In this document: piece by piece, positions 17,185 to 25,880 of the stretch
Numbering within the stretch: position 1 is the stretch's first letter
How the letters are laid out: each line of letters starts with the position of its first letter
Origin: CAYRHJ01 sp964424105
GTDB lineage: Bacteria; Planctomycetota; Phycisphaerae; UBA1845
Length of the DNA stretch: 64,000 nucleotides
Assembly (NCBI GenBank): GCA_964424105.1
Contig: CAYRHJ010000028.1
Span: forward strand, 1-64,000
Reading direction: 5' to 3'
Position numbers and translations under genes: made by a program
Notes under the pieces: model-generated
Seen by the model: only the letters and a program-made list of their open reading frames with translations
What the model was told of the DNA's origin: nothing
The model's database searches: none

Positions 17185-19008
17185 CTAGGACGTTGCGGGC
17201 GGCCTTTTCAGATGAATTCCCGTCGCCCGCTGGTAGGCGTGGGCCAGCCCCAGCAACTCCGTCTCGCCGAAGAGTCGGCCAACAAACGTGATGCTCGTCG
17301 GCGTGCCGTCCTCGCTGCGGAACCCGTTCGGAAGGACGACGCAGGGGTGGCCCGTCAGATTGGTCAGTAACAGGTTGTCACCGCCGAACGACGGACAAAC
17401 GTACACGTCAATATCCGACATGACCCGTTGCATTTCACGCATCAGAAGCGTACGAATTCGGTTGGCTCGTAAATACTCGACCGCCGGGATGAGCTGTCCC
17501 TGACGCAAGACGTTGGGCCAGGCGTTCTTGATTTGTCGAACGAGCAAATCGTCTTTTCCGCTGCGCGTCAGTTCGTCGAACGCGGTGGATGCTTCCGCCG
17601 TCAAGATGAGCGAGAGCGGTTTCACCGGCAGCGAGTCGGGCAGTTTGATGCGGATCAGTTCGATTCCCGCGTCTTTCAAAACGCTCAGCGTCGCCAGGTC
17701 GAACTTCCGCTGTTCGCGGACGCGGGCCGCGGCGCTTTCATCTTCCCCACCCGAAGCGGTGTCTTGTTCGAACAGGTCCTGCACGTAACCTACGCGAAGC
17801 GAGCGAACGTCACGGCGCATGGGCCAATGAAACGGAGCGTCCACCGCCGACGCGTCGAGATGGTCCGCGCCGTGAATCGCGCCGAAAACGAGCGCACAAT
17901 CTTCGACCGTGCGGGCGATCGATCCGATCTTGTCCATGGACCACGACAGCGCCATCGTGCCAAATCGGCTGACCCTTCCGAACGTTGGTCGTAACCCGGT
18001 GGCGCCGCATCGAGAACATGGAGATACAATGCTGCCCCAGGTTTCCGTGCCGATGGCGAACGCGACCAGCCCAGCCGCCGTGGCCGAAGCGGAGCCGGCC
18101 GACGACCCGCTGGATCCCTGTTCGACCTTCCAGGGGTTCTTGGTCGTACCGCCATACCAAACATCTCCCCAAGCCAACGCCCCCACGGACATCTTAGCCA
18201 GCAGAACGGCGCCGGCTTTTTCCAGGCGGGCGATCACGGTGGCCTTTTCGGGACGGACCTGATCCTGATACGGCTTGGCGCCCCAGGTGGTCTTGGCGGC
18301 GGGATGGGCCAGAATGTCCTTCGCTCCCCAGGGAATGCCATGCAACGGTCCCCGGTAATGTCCCGCAGCCAACTCGCGATCGGCCTGCGCAGCCTGCGCC
18401 AACGCGGAGTCTTTCATGAACGAAATCACGCATTCCAGCGCAGGATTATGTTTTTCCAAACGGTCCAGATAATTGCGTGTCAATTCAACGGACGATAACT
18501 CGCGACGACGGATCCAGATGGCCAGTTCGCTCACCGATGCAAACGCGACGTCGGTTGCGGAATTGGGCTGGGCCACCGCATCATCGTCATCCAGCCGGAC
18601 CACGGAGTGCTCGACGGATTTTGGTATCGACGCGAGCGGAGCGGGGTCGAAAGACAACGCCGGCGGGATGGAATTGTCGAGCGCCACCGCCCGCAGTTCA
18701 TCATAGCCGGCCAACGCGTCTTTCAGATCGTCCAGCATCAGTTGACGATCAGCCTCGGTCAGTTCCAAACCGGAAATCCATTCGGCTTGACGAATCATCT
18801 CGGCGGTGACGCGAGATTGGCCCTCGACTTGGGCGGCCACCGCACGCTGCAACACGGCTGATCCGACGCCCAGAACAGCCAGGGACTTCAACACTTCCCG
18901 GCGATGCAGCGGGGCGGAATCTCGAGCGGAATTGTCAGTCGTTTTGTTGTTCAACCTTGGCGACAATTGATTTACCAGCATGGGCCATTCATTACCAGTC
19001 TGGGACAT
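17185..19008 (-). CDS. Tat-exported amidase (amidase-signature family)
   Basis: A 607-residue amidase-signature enzyme related to GatA. The N-terminal HRREVLKSLAVLGVGSAVLQ is a twin-arginine signal, so the enzyme is probably periplasmic. The Ser-cisSer-Lys triad is visible as K230 (PLHGIPWGAKD), S303 and S306 (GSSGSSAGSA). It is therefore not the cytosolic tRNA amidotransferase subunit, and no gatB or gatC is nearby. Substrate is unknown. It lies 13 bases upstream of the CRTAC1-like gene on the same strand and may share its transcript. Confidence 0.87.
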   Translation of the reverse strand: MSQTGNEWPMLVNQLSPRLNNKTTDNSARDSAPLHRREVLKSLAVLGVGSAVLQRAVAAQVEGQSRVTAEMIRQAEWISGLELTEADRQLMLDDLKDALAGYDELRAVALDNSIPPALSFDPAPLASIPKSVEHSVVRLDDDDAVAQPNSATDVAFASVSELAIWIRRRELSSVELTRNYLDRLEKHNPALECVISFMKDSALAQAAQADRELAAGHYRGPLHGIPWGAKDILAHPAAKTTWGAKPYQDQVRPEKATVIARLEKAGAVLLAKMSVGALAWGDVWYGGTTKNPWKVEQGSSGSSAGSASATAAGLVAFAIGTETWGSIVSPCSRCGATGLRPTFGRVSRFGTMALSWSMDKIGSIARTVEDCALVFGAIHGADHLDASAVDAPFHWPMRRDVRSLRVGYVQDLFEQDTASGGEDESAAARVREQRKFDLATLSVLKDAGIELIRIKLPDSLPVKPLSLILTAEASTAFDELTRSGKDDLLVRQIKNAWPNVLRQGQLIPAVEYLRANRIRTLLMREMQRVMSDIDVYVCPSFGGDNLLLTNLTGHPCVVLPNGFRSEDGTPTSITFVGRLFGETELLGLAHAYQRATGIHLKRPPATS

Positions 19009-19089
19009 CGAAACGCAGACCGCTCCAAGACGTTTCCGCTGGTCAGGTCAGTCATCCTGTTGACATCGTGACCGCACCGCGCCGGTCTC

Positions 19090-19593
19090 CTACCGCGCCG
19101 CGCCTTTGATTTCCCTCCTGCCGAAAGGTAGCAAGGTGGACAGAAGTGCCTCAGCATCTGAAGCCGACATCGCCTTTGCCTCGTTCATGACCTCGCTGGG
19201 TACCCACGCCGGAAACGCCTGCCGCCTCGCCCGGTGAGCGCCAGTTGCCGTGTGCACATTCCAGACTTTCGCCAATTGCTCCCTCCGGAAGCGCGCCGCG
19301 AGCTTTACCAAAGCTGGCCACAACCGGCGGTGGACGTAGGTGACCTTACCGTCAACCAGCTTGCAGGCCAGGACGTTGTCGCTGTCAGAAATAAGCTCCA
19401 TTGCACGGAAGATTTCGTGGCCCTTCGGGTGCCCCCACCAACTTCCCCGAATGGGGCCACCCGCGATAGCCTCGGCGAGACTTGGCAGCGGCCCTCGTGC
19501 AGCTTGGAGTATCACACCGTAATGCTCGATGAAAGCCACCGCTTCCTCGGGAATCACCTTGAAGACTGACCTCGCGTCACCAGAAACGTTCAT
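19090..19593 (-). CDS. Conserved-looking hypothetical protein
   Basis: A 167-residue soluble protein with no signal peptide. The most protein-like stretch is GSWWGHPKGHEIFRAMELIS followed by CKLVDGKVTYVHRRLWPALV. I recall similar segments in unannotated proteins of several phyla but cannot name a domain. The C-terminal part is Arg/Ala-rich. It sits between the amidase and the S9 peptidase on the same strand, with large gaps on both sides, so an operon is doubtful. Its function is unknown. Confidence 0.6.
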   Translation of the reverse strand: MNVSGDARSVFKVIPEEAVAFIEHYGVILQAARGPLPSLAEAIAGGPIRGSWWGHPKGHEIFRAMELISDSDNVLACKLVDGKVTYVHRRLWPALVKLAARFRREQLAKVWNVHTATGAHRARRQAFPAWVPSEVMNEAKAMSASDAEALLSTLLPFGRREIKGAAR

Positions 19594-19774
19594 ACGCCTT
19601 CATTTCGTGTTTCCCGCCGAACACTCGCCATCGGCGGCGACCCGCGAAGCCCCGCCCGCCTGTGCGTGTACGCACGCAGACAGGCCAGGAAGCGGTGGGC
19701 GTATCCGGCCTAGACCCGCCCCCTCACGGTCGCGGCTCGGTTCAGACAAGTGTTTCCGATTCTGATACACCACA
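19594..19774. other. Intergenic spacer with a degenerate family B repeat
   Basis: The gap between the hypothetical gene and the S9 peptidase. At about 19707-19740 it carries a GACCCGCCCCCTCACGGTCG unit resembling the 226-260 repeat. Nothing else is recognisable. Confidence 0.55.
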
Positions 19775-21958
19775 CTAGGAATCAGCAGGGTCCTTCTCGG
19801 CGTCATCGCCCGAAAAATCGATTCCGTAGTCGAGTTCATAGGGCGGAGGATCGCCGCCGGGGCCTTTCAGGTAGTGTTCCATCCAGCGCATCATTCGCAA
19901 GTTGTAATCGAGACGGGCCGCCGCCTTCTGATTGCCGTGTCCCTCCCCAGGGTACAAGACGAGTCGGACCGGTGTCTGGCCGATCACCTTCAGGTAACGA
20001 TGCAGTTGCAGCGATTGGCTGGGGTGAACTCGCGGATCGTCCTTACCATGCAGGATGAGGATGGGCGTCCTGGCTTTTTGAGCGTGGTGAATCGGGCTTC
20101 GCTGGCGGAAAAAGTCCCAATCCTCCCAGGGCCACTTCCGCGCATGCACCAGGTTCATTTCATGCGGAATGTCCGTGGTGCCCGCCTTGGCCACGTGATC
20201 GCCGATGCCCACGAACATCACGCTGGCAGCGAAATGTTCCGTCAGCGCGGTCGCACACCATGCTGAAGCGTAACCGCCGTAGGAGCCGCCCGTCACCCCG
20301 ACCCGCTTCTTGTCGACCAAGCCAACCTCCACCAGATGGTCTACGCCGTCAACCAGATCGTTGAATTCCGCGCCGGCATAATCAGCCTGACCCAGTTTTG
20401 AAAACGCCACGCCTCGGCCTGTGCTGCCTCGATAATTGGGATAGAAGACGGCGAATCCTTTGGCCGCGGCCACCTGTCCCGGATCGGAATATCGCGTGAT
20501 CCAGCCATGGGAAAAGTGGGCCTCGGGCCCGCCGTGCACGGTCACAATGAGCGGATAGCGCTGGCCCTCGACTTCATCAAGCGGTCGAATGAGCAGCCCC
20601 TCCACTTTCAATCCGTCACGCGCGTAGTACTCGACGACCTCTTGCTTGGCGAAGCGCATTTGGTCGAAGAACGGGTTGCTGAACGTCAGGCGGCGTGGCT
20701 GATTCTCGCCGTGCGCCATGGCGAAAACTTCGCGGGGATAGGTGGGATGGTCCACGGCGAAGGCGGCCAACTTGCCGTCTTTGGTCAACGATAGGTTGCG
20801 AAAGATGGGGCCGCCGGTTGGAACGACCGTTTTGCGTTCATTGCCGTCGATGCTGATTCGGGCGAACGTTGTATGAACGCCTTCGGAGGCGACGTACATG
20901 ATTGTGTCGCGGTCCTGCCAGGCAACGGAATCAATCTGACCTTCGTAACCGGGCAATAGATCGCGCAGCGAGCCGTCCTGCGACGTCCCCGCCACCGTCA
21001 ACCGACCTTCGGACGGATCATGCAAATCCGCAGCCGAAATCACAGCCACGTGTTCGCTATCCGGTGACCAGACCACGCTCCCCAGCTTTCCGGGGTTGTC
21101 GATTTTCGCCTGAACGCTGCCCGTTTCGGCGTCGACAATGAACAGTTTCCGACGCATGTAATGGTCGTCGATCAGCGAAGTCGGTGCCAACGCCACGGCC
21201 AATCGCCCCCCGTCCGGGCTGAAATGTAGCTCCGAAGCCGATCCATCGAGGTCCAATGGTTTCGGTTGCGGTTTTTCATCATCGATGGTCACCAGCCACA
21301 CCTTCGTTGGTTCCCATTGTTCCTCGTAGATTTCAGCGTTGAAACCCTTATCCTCCTGCTTCTTTATATCCTTGTCCTTCTTGGGCTTGGCCAGGAACGC
21401 GACACGCTTGCCGTCCGGCGCGAACGTGTAGCCGGAAATGGATTCGTCATGCGCTGCAACGGCGCGAGCTTCACCACCGTTGACGGGAATGACGTAAAGT
21501 TTCTTCTTCTTGTCGTCCCCGCGCTTGGCCAGAAAGCAAATCCCCCGGCCATCGGGCGTCCAGTCGATTTCGCCGACGTTCACCTCACCGGTCACAAATG
21601 GCCGCGAATATCCCTGTTGATCGACGACGTGCAGTTCGACCCAGGGCGGCCCATCCTTGTCCTTGCCGGGTGTTCTGGAAACATAAATCGTGTACGCGAT
21701 GTATTGACCATCCGGCGATATCTTGACTTCCGAGACGGATTTGGTTTTGGCAATATGCTGTGGGGTGAACACGTCGGCTGCTTGTGCCCGCGGATGGGTG
21801 ACCACCGCGAGAACAAACGTGACAGTCAGGATGCGCCATCCCGCGACACGCTGCCGCGACCGCACACGATCGGAATCCTTCGACGAGTCGGGTGGGTTGG
21901 TTCGTACACCAAAGCAGGCAAGCTGCGAACGAAAAATCTCTGTGCAACGACGTTTCAT
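19775..21958 (-). CDS. S9 family prolyl oligopeptidase-like serine peptidase
   Basis: A 727-residue exported peptidase. The ATG at 21958 has GGGAG about 11 bases upstream and is followed by a signal peptide (RILTVTFVLAVVTHPRAQA); the open frame extends further upstream without a signal. Residues about 60-450 form a WD40-like propeller of the dipeptidyl-peptidase IV/acylaminoacyl-peptidase type. The C-terminal alpha/beta-hydrolase domain carries the nucleophile S559 in GGSYGGY, the acid in DDPRVHPSQS and the histidine in GEGHG. It degrades peptides in the periplasm or outside the cell. It follows the TGA-containing redoxin by about 105 bases. Confidence 0.9.
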   Translation of the reverse strand: MKRRCTEIFRSQLACFGVRTNPPDSSKDSDRVRSRQRVAGWRILTVTFVLAVVTHPRAQAADVFTPQHIAKTKSVSEVKISPDGQYIAYTIYVSRTPGKDKDGPPWVELHVVDQQGYSRPFVTGEVNVGEIDWTPDGRGICFLAKRGDDKKKKLYVIPVNGGEARAVAAHDESISGYTFAPDGKRVAFLAKPKKDKDIKKQEDKGFNAEIYEEQWEPTKVWLVTIDDEKPQPKPLDLDGSASELHFSPDGGRLAVALAPTSLIDDHYMRRKLFIVDAETGSVQAKIDNPGKLGSVVWSPDSEHVAVISAADLHDPSEGRLTVAGTSQDGSLRDLLPGYEGQIDSVAWQDRDTIMYVASEGVHTTFARISIDGNERKTVVPTGGPIFRNLSLTKDGKLAAFAVDHPTYPREVFAMAHGENQPRRLTFSNPFFDQMRFAKQEVVEYYARDGLKVEGLLIRPLDEVEGQRYPLIVTVHGGPEAHFSHGWITRYSDPGQVAAAKGFAVFYPNYRGSTGRGVAFSKLGQADYAGAEFNDLVDGVDHLVEVGLVDKKRVGVTGGSYGGYASAWCATALTEHFAASVMFVGIGDHVAKAGTTDIPHEMNLVHARKWPWEDWDFFRQRSPIHHAQKARTPILILHGKDDPRVHPSQSLQLHRYLKVIGQTPVRLVLYPGEGHGNQKAAARLDYNLRMMRWMEHYLKGPGGDPPPYELDYGIDFSGDDAEKDPADS

Positions 21959-22063
21959 GTCTTCAAATCTCCCATCATAAGCGTCACCTCGAACCAGCCC
22001 GCCGACACGCCCCATGCAAACCCGAACCGTCGGCGCGTCACGCGGCGGGGTCAATCGAATCGA

Positions 22064-22591
22064 TCAGTTCTGGCTGGCGATCAGCAGTTTCGTGCGACGA
22101 TTCAATGCGGACGCCCCGCCGTAACCAAACTCTGCAACCAATACCTTGCCTTCCCGATCTATCCAGAATGTTTGCGGAACGCCACTCAATTCGAAATCGT
22201 CGGTGAACAATGACTGGCCGTTGAGCAACACAGTATGTCGCAGTTTCAAGTCCTTGACAAACGATTCCACGGCTTCCTTGCTCTCGTCCCAGGCGTTGAT
22301 GGAAAGGACAACCAGTCCATCATCTTTGTACCTGTCTGCCAGACGGGTCAGGTGCGGAGACTCCGCACGACAAGGCGGTCACGTCGAGCCGAAGAACGAC
22401 AGGACCACCGGCCGACCTCGCAACCCGCGGAGCGTGACCTCCTCGCCGTCCATCGACAGAAGTGCGAAATCCGGCGCACGTCGCCCTTTCCACTTCTGTT
22501 CCAACTGCCGGCTCATCGCGAACGTACACCCGACGGTGGTCAGCAAGCCGGCCGCGCACAAAGCTGACAAAATTGATCGGTATCGGTTCAT
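22064..22591 (-). CDS. TlpA-like redoxin lipoprotein, candidate selenoprotein (TGA at codon 71)
   Basis: Codons 1-70 and 72-175 lie in one frame interrupted only by TGA at 22379-22381. Read through, the protein has a lipoprotein-type signal (GLLTTVGC), the redoxin entry RRAPDFALLSMDGEEVTLRG, then FFGST-U-PPCRAESPHL, a thioredoxin-fold core (DGLVVLSINAWDESKEAVE) and the cis-Pro segment GVPQTFWIDREGKVL. The TGA falls exactly on the first Cys of the TlpA CxxC motif, giving UPPC. It would act as an exported thiol-disulfide or peroxide reductase. The neighbours on the same strand are the FHA/SpoIIE gene upstream and the S9 peptidase downstream. Alternatives are a nonsense mutation or a base-call error. 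Confidence 0.75.
22352..22368 (-). promoter_or_regulatory. Candidate bacterial SECIS hairpin
   Basis: On the minus strand, ten bases after the in-frame TGA, the sequence GTGCGGA-GTC-TCCGCAC forms a perfect 7-bp stem with a 3-base loop whose first base is G. The loop begins 17 bases after the TGA. As I recall the bacterial SECIS consensus, it requires a small loop with G in the first two positions about 16-37 bases from the codon, which this fits. The stem also encodes ordinary residues (RAESPH). Confidence 0.6.
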
Positions 22592-22687
22592 CTTCCGCCC
22601 TTCAACATGGAAATTCCCGCCCGTCGTCTGGCGTTCAAGAGCGTAACAGAATCCGCGGGAATAGGAAAGTTCGCGTCCCCGGGCGAA

Positions 22688-24298
22688 TCACATCAGCTTG
22701 GCCGCGATCATGGTAATGTCGTCGGACTGCGGCGCATCGCGGCAGAATGACGTGATGGCCTTTCGCATCCGACGAAGGACCGCGCCGGGGGCTTCCTCTG
22801 CACACTCCAATAGAATGGCCTCCATGCGCGATTCGCCAAACTGGTTCCCCTGCATATCCATTGCTTCGATAACGCCGTCCGTGTACACGAAGATCAAGCA
22901 CGGGGCCTGATCAAACTCGAATTCCGTCGCCGTGTAATGCACGCCGGGCGCAATGCCCAGGGGATATTCCGGCTCCGACTGTTGCGGGATCGCTCGGACG
23001 TTGCCTCCACTGACGATGTGCGGCAAATGATGCCCCGCGGACACGTAGATGAGCCGACGCGCCCGCGGATCGATGATGCCCGCCAAACACGTCACAAACT
23101 TGGATACGTCCGTATTGGAATACATCAACTCGTTCCATCGGCCCACCACCACGCCCAAGTCCTCGCACGTCGGCAAGGTCATTCGCACCGCCGCCTGCAA
23201 ATTGGACATCAAGAGCGAGGCAGCCACGCCCTTGCCCGAAACGTCGGCAATCAGAAACGCGATTCGCCCATCCGGTCGATGAATGATGTCGTAGTAGTCG
23301 CCGCTGACGGTTCGACCCGGCTCATTGATGGCGGCCAGGTTAATCCCATTCGATTCGGGCAATTCTCGTGGAAAAAGCTGCTGCTGAATCTCTCGCGCCA
23401 CGGCGAGTTCAGCCTCCATGGCCAATCGCTCCTTTTGTGATTCCAGGAGTCGGGCGTTGATCAAACCGATGGCCACCTGCCGAGCGATGCCCGCGAAAAA
23501 ATCAACGTCTTCCTTGGAATAAGTCGTCCCACGAGAGACCTGATCCCCGTAGATCACGCCTAGGATTTCCTCCTCCGACTTCATCGGCACGCACATGGCC
23601 GATCGTATTCCGTGCTGAACCATGCTCACCGTGGGGTCGATCGGGCCTCCGCTGTCGGCGATGATGGCCCGTTCACCGTGATCCAGCGCCCGGCCCAGGA
23701 TCGTTCGGCTGATGGTGAGTTCACCGCTCGTTCCCCGCAGATTGCGTACGACGGGCCAATCGATCCCCCGACTGCCTTGCTTGCGGACCCCGATGCACCC
23801 GCGCTCGAAACGAAGCGTTTCAAAACAAATGTCCAAGGCGTCTTCAAGCAGAACATGCTGGTCGCGAAGAGACGTCAGACGCTCGCTGAGGTCGTACAAC
23901 ATCTGCAATCGCCGCTCGGTAAGCACCAACGATTCACTTCGCGACGTGTAATGGGTCGTGTCCTCCCGGCCTCTTCCGTCCTCAACGACCACCGTGCTGG
24001 GACGCTGCAACGTGTCACCGTGAAACTGCGCTTCCACCGAACCGATCAGTATCACGTCCTGATGATTCAGTTTCGCGCTTTGAACAGCCTGGTTATTGAC
24101 CAGCGTCCCGTTCTTGCTGCCCAAGTCCTCGATGTAGAAAAGTCCGTTCTCGCAATGAAGTCGAACGTGACGACGAGACGCACTGGAGTCGTCCAGAACC
24201 AGGTCGCAACTGGGGTCGCGGCCAACAAGATATGATCCGGCTCCCAACTCAAATGTTTGAGTTCTGCCGTCGGTTAATGTGACGATTAATTGTGCCAT
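22688..24298 (-). CDS. FHA-GAF-SpoIIE (PP2C-type) serine phosphatase
   Basis: A 536-residue cytoplasmic regulator from the ATG at 24298 (MAQLIVTL); five more residues are possible from 24313. Residues about 1-100 are an FHA domain (YLVGRDPSCDLVL, SASRRHVRL, SKNGTLVNN) that binds phosphothreonine. Residues about 130-290 are a GAF domain. A coiled linker (AMEAELAVAREIQQQLFP) leads to the RsbU/SpoIIE phosphatase domain with GDYYD, DVSGKG and a C-terminal SDDITM metal-site motif. It probably dephosphorylates an anti-sigma-antagonist or similar partner in response to signals sensed by GAF. A related GAF-SpoIIE gene lies at 53681-54937. Confidence 0.9.
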   Translation of the reverse strand: MAQLIVTLTDGRTQTFELGAGSYLVGRDPSCDLVLDDSSASRRHVRLHCENGLFYIEDLGSKNGTLVNNQAVQSAKLNHQDVILIGSVEAQFHGDTLQRPSTVVVEDGRGREDTTHYTSRSESLVLTERRLQMLYDLSERLTSLRDQHVLLEDALDICFETLRFERGCIGVRKQGSRGIDWPVVRNLRGTSGELTISRTILGRALDHGERAIIADSGGPIDPTVSMVQHGIRSAMCVPMKSEEEILGVIYGDQVSRGTTYSKEDVDFFAGIARQVAIGLINARLLESQKERLAMEAELAVAREIQQQLFPRELPESNGINLAAINEPGRTVSGDYYDIIHRPDGRIAFLIADVSGKGVAASLLMSNLQAAVRMTLPTCEDLGVVVGRWNELMYSNTDVSKFVTCLAGIIDPRARRLIYVSAGHHLPHIVSGGNVRAIPQQSEPEYPLGIAPGVHYTATEFEFDQAPCLIFVYTDGVIEAMDMQGNQFGESRMEAILLECAEEAPGAVLRRMRKAITSFCRDAPQSDDITMIAAKLM

Positions 24299-24330
24299 CG
24301 ATCTCGGAACCAAGAACGCCTAACAATTTC

Positions 24331-24372
24331 AGAGCCGCGACTGTCAGGGAGCGGTCTTCCGATCTATTCGGA
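24331..24372. repeat. Family B-related repeat
   Basis: Reads CAGAGCCGCGACTGTCAGGG then AGCGGTCTTCCGATC. It resembles the units at about 25600-25690 and 55270-55300. It lies between the FHA gene start and the MazG-like gene. Confidence 0.5.
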
Positions 24373-24437
24373 GGGCCGTTCGACCACTTTGTCAGACTCT
24401 CTAATCCAAACGCCGGAAAGACCGCTCGGTGGCCATG

Positions 24438-24752
24438 TCAGGTGTTCACCCTGTTCGAGAGCGTTTTACTGTCGCAAGCGCACACCAATCGACCGCAACC
24501 CGGACAGCCGGATCCGAATTTCTCGGTCGCCGCATCGGTCAGATCCACGCCTTCCACGTTTGCCAAGGTCACCAACCAGGCTAACACATCCGCGAATTCG
24601 CCCGATTTTTCCTCGTGCGTACCCTCGGCGATGGCTTGGGCCAGTTCACCCACCTCCTCAACAAACCATAGAAACGTCCCCGCCGATCCCCGGGCGCGGT
24701 CCTTCGCGGAATACATCGTTTCAATCAATTGCTGAAAATCACGGATTTCCAA
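24438..24752 (-). CDS. MazG-like nucleotide pyrophosphohydrolase
   Basis: A 104-residue protein from a TTG at 24752, with GAGG seven bases upstream. The frame is open to 24998, but the added N-terminus has no family features. The all-alpha NTP-pyrophosphatase motifs are WFVEEVGELAQAI (ExxE) and EKSGEFADVLAWL (ExxD). The C-terminus carries a Cys cluster (CPGCGRLVCAC) that could bind zinc. A housecleaning function against non-canonical NTPs is inferred. Confidence 0.78.
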   Translation of the reverse strand: MEIRDFQQLIETMYSAKDRARGSAGTFLWFVEEVGELAQAIAEGTHEEKSGEFADVLAWLVTLANVEGVDLTDAATEKFGSGCPGCGRLVCACDSKTLSNRVNT

Positions 24753-25078
24753 CGCCCATCCTCGCCAATGACCACCCGCCTCGCCGACCAATGTCAATGA
24801 ACCAGTATACCGAACTGTTGCGAAGGCTGCACGCATCGCCCATTCCCTAATGGCCGTCCACGATTGTCGAACGCCAACGGCGCCGAAACGGGCATCATCA
24901 AGTGTATCAAATTGTCGAGCCATGGATTTTCCTGGATCGAAGCGCAGACGTGATTTTCGCCGGTCGGTACAATCAACGGCACACTCGGGCGCCGACAACG
25001 CTGATCTGACATGATGAACGGCTGGCGAGGGTCCGCCGGTTCGAAATTCTGGGCATCAGAAAAAGGAGCTAGTTTCAT

Positions 25079-25558
25079 ATGGCAGTCAAACCAATCCCCG
25101 ATGGATTCCACACCGTCACCCCACACCTGGTAATCAAGGACGCAGCAGCCGCGATCGACTTCTACAAGAAAGCGTTCGGCGCCGAGGAAATCGCCAGGAT
25201 GCCAGGCCCCGGTGGACAGGGCGTCATGCACGCCGAAATCAAAATCGGCGACTCCATGATCATGATGTGCGACGAGTTTCCCGGCATGGACAATCCCAAG
25301 TCACCGAAATCGCTCAACGGAACCACCATCACATTGATGTTATACGTCAAAGACGTAGACAGTGCGTTTCAACGCGCCGTCGGTGCGGGCGCCACCGTGA
25401 GCATGCCCGTGACTGACATGTTCTGGGGAGACCGTTACGGAAAGGTCAGCGATCCGTTCGGCCACGAGTGGGCCATCGCCACCCACAAAGAAGACCTGAC
25501 ACTCGAGGAAATCGGCAAGCGGGCAGCCGAATTTTTCAGTCACGGCGCCGGTTGTTAA
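25079..25558 (+). CDS. VOC family (PhnB/glyoxalase-like) protein
   Basis: A 159-residue vicinal-oxygen-chelate protein. The ATG at 25079 has AAGGAG at 25063-25068. The N-terminus (HTVTPHLVIKDAAAAIDFYK) and the end (KVSDPFGHEWAIATH) are typical of the PhnB-like subgroup, with paired beta-alpha-beta-beta-beta modules. These proteins bind small ligands or metals; enzymatic activity varies and cannot be assigned. It stands alone, followed by a repeat-rich gap. Confidence 0.88.
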   Translation: MAVKPIPDGFHTVTPHLVIKDAAAAIDFYKKAFGAEEIARMPGPGGQGVMHAEIKIGDSMIMMCDEFPGMDNPKSPKSLNGTTITLMLYVKDVDSAFQRAVGAGATVSMPVTDMFWGDRYGKVSDPFGHEWAIATHKEDLTLEEIGKRAAEFFSHGAGC

Positions 25559-25645
25559 ACCTGATGCAGTTAATCATGCTGCTTGCATCTTGACAGAGGG
25601 AGCGGTCTCCTGATCTGTTCGTACAATTTCAGATCCGCGACCAAG

Positions 25646-25680
25646 TCTTTTACGAGCCGCGAGCGCAAAGCGAGCGGTCT
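25646..25680. repeat. Family B repeat (TTACGAGCCGCGAGC type)
   Basis: A full unit, TTTTACGAGCCGCGAGCGCA then AAGCGAGCGGTCT, like those at 56811, 56886 and 62775-62982. A diverged relative (about 25600-25640) precedes it. Confidence 0.75.
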
Positions 25681-25698
25681 AACAATTTCAGAGCCGCG

Positions 25699-25735
25699 TC
25701 GGGTGGCCCACCTCCTTGGGAGGTGGGGGACCCGA
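25699..25735. repeat. Family C palindromic repeat, copy 2
   Basis: GGGTGGCCCACCTCCTTGGG followed by AGGTGGGGGACCCG. The stem arms are CCCACCTCC and GGAGGTGGG nested inside GGGT and ACCC. No T-tract follows. Confidence 0.75.
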
Positions 25736-25777
25736 TGACCATAGCGTGTGCCCAAATGTCGCGCGCCTTGTAAACGG

Positions 25778-25814
25778 CCGGGTGGCCCACCTCCTTTGGA
25801 GGTGGGGGACCCGA
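25778..25814. repeat. Family C palindromic repeat, copy 3
   Basis: Nearly identical to the copy 79 bases upstream, with loop TTT instead of TTG. Between the two is non-coding sequence. The same unit occurs inverted at 1-31. Confidence 0.75.
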
Positions 25815-25880
25815 GATGACAATTGGGTTGGGCGCTTTAGCTCGCACAACATGGAAAAGACGATGATCCGACGCGGTAGG

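Noticed and set aside
25699..25814. Family C hairpins as transcription terminators
   Set aside because: The stems are followed by purine-rich sequence with no T-tract on either strand, and the same units occur elsewhere unrelated to gene ends.
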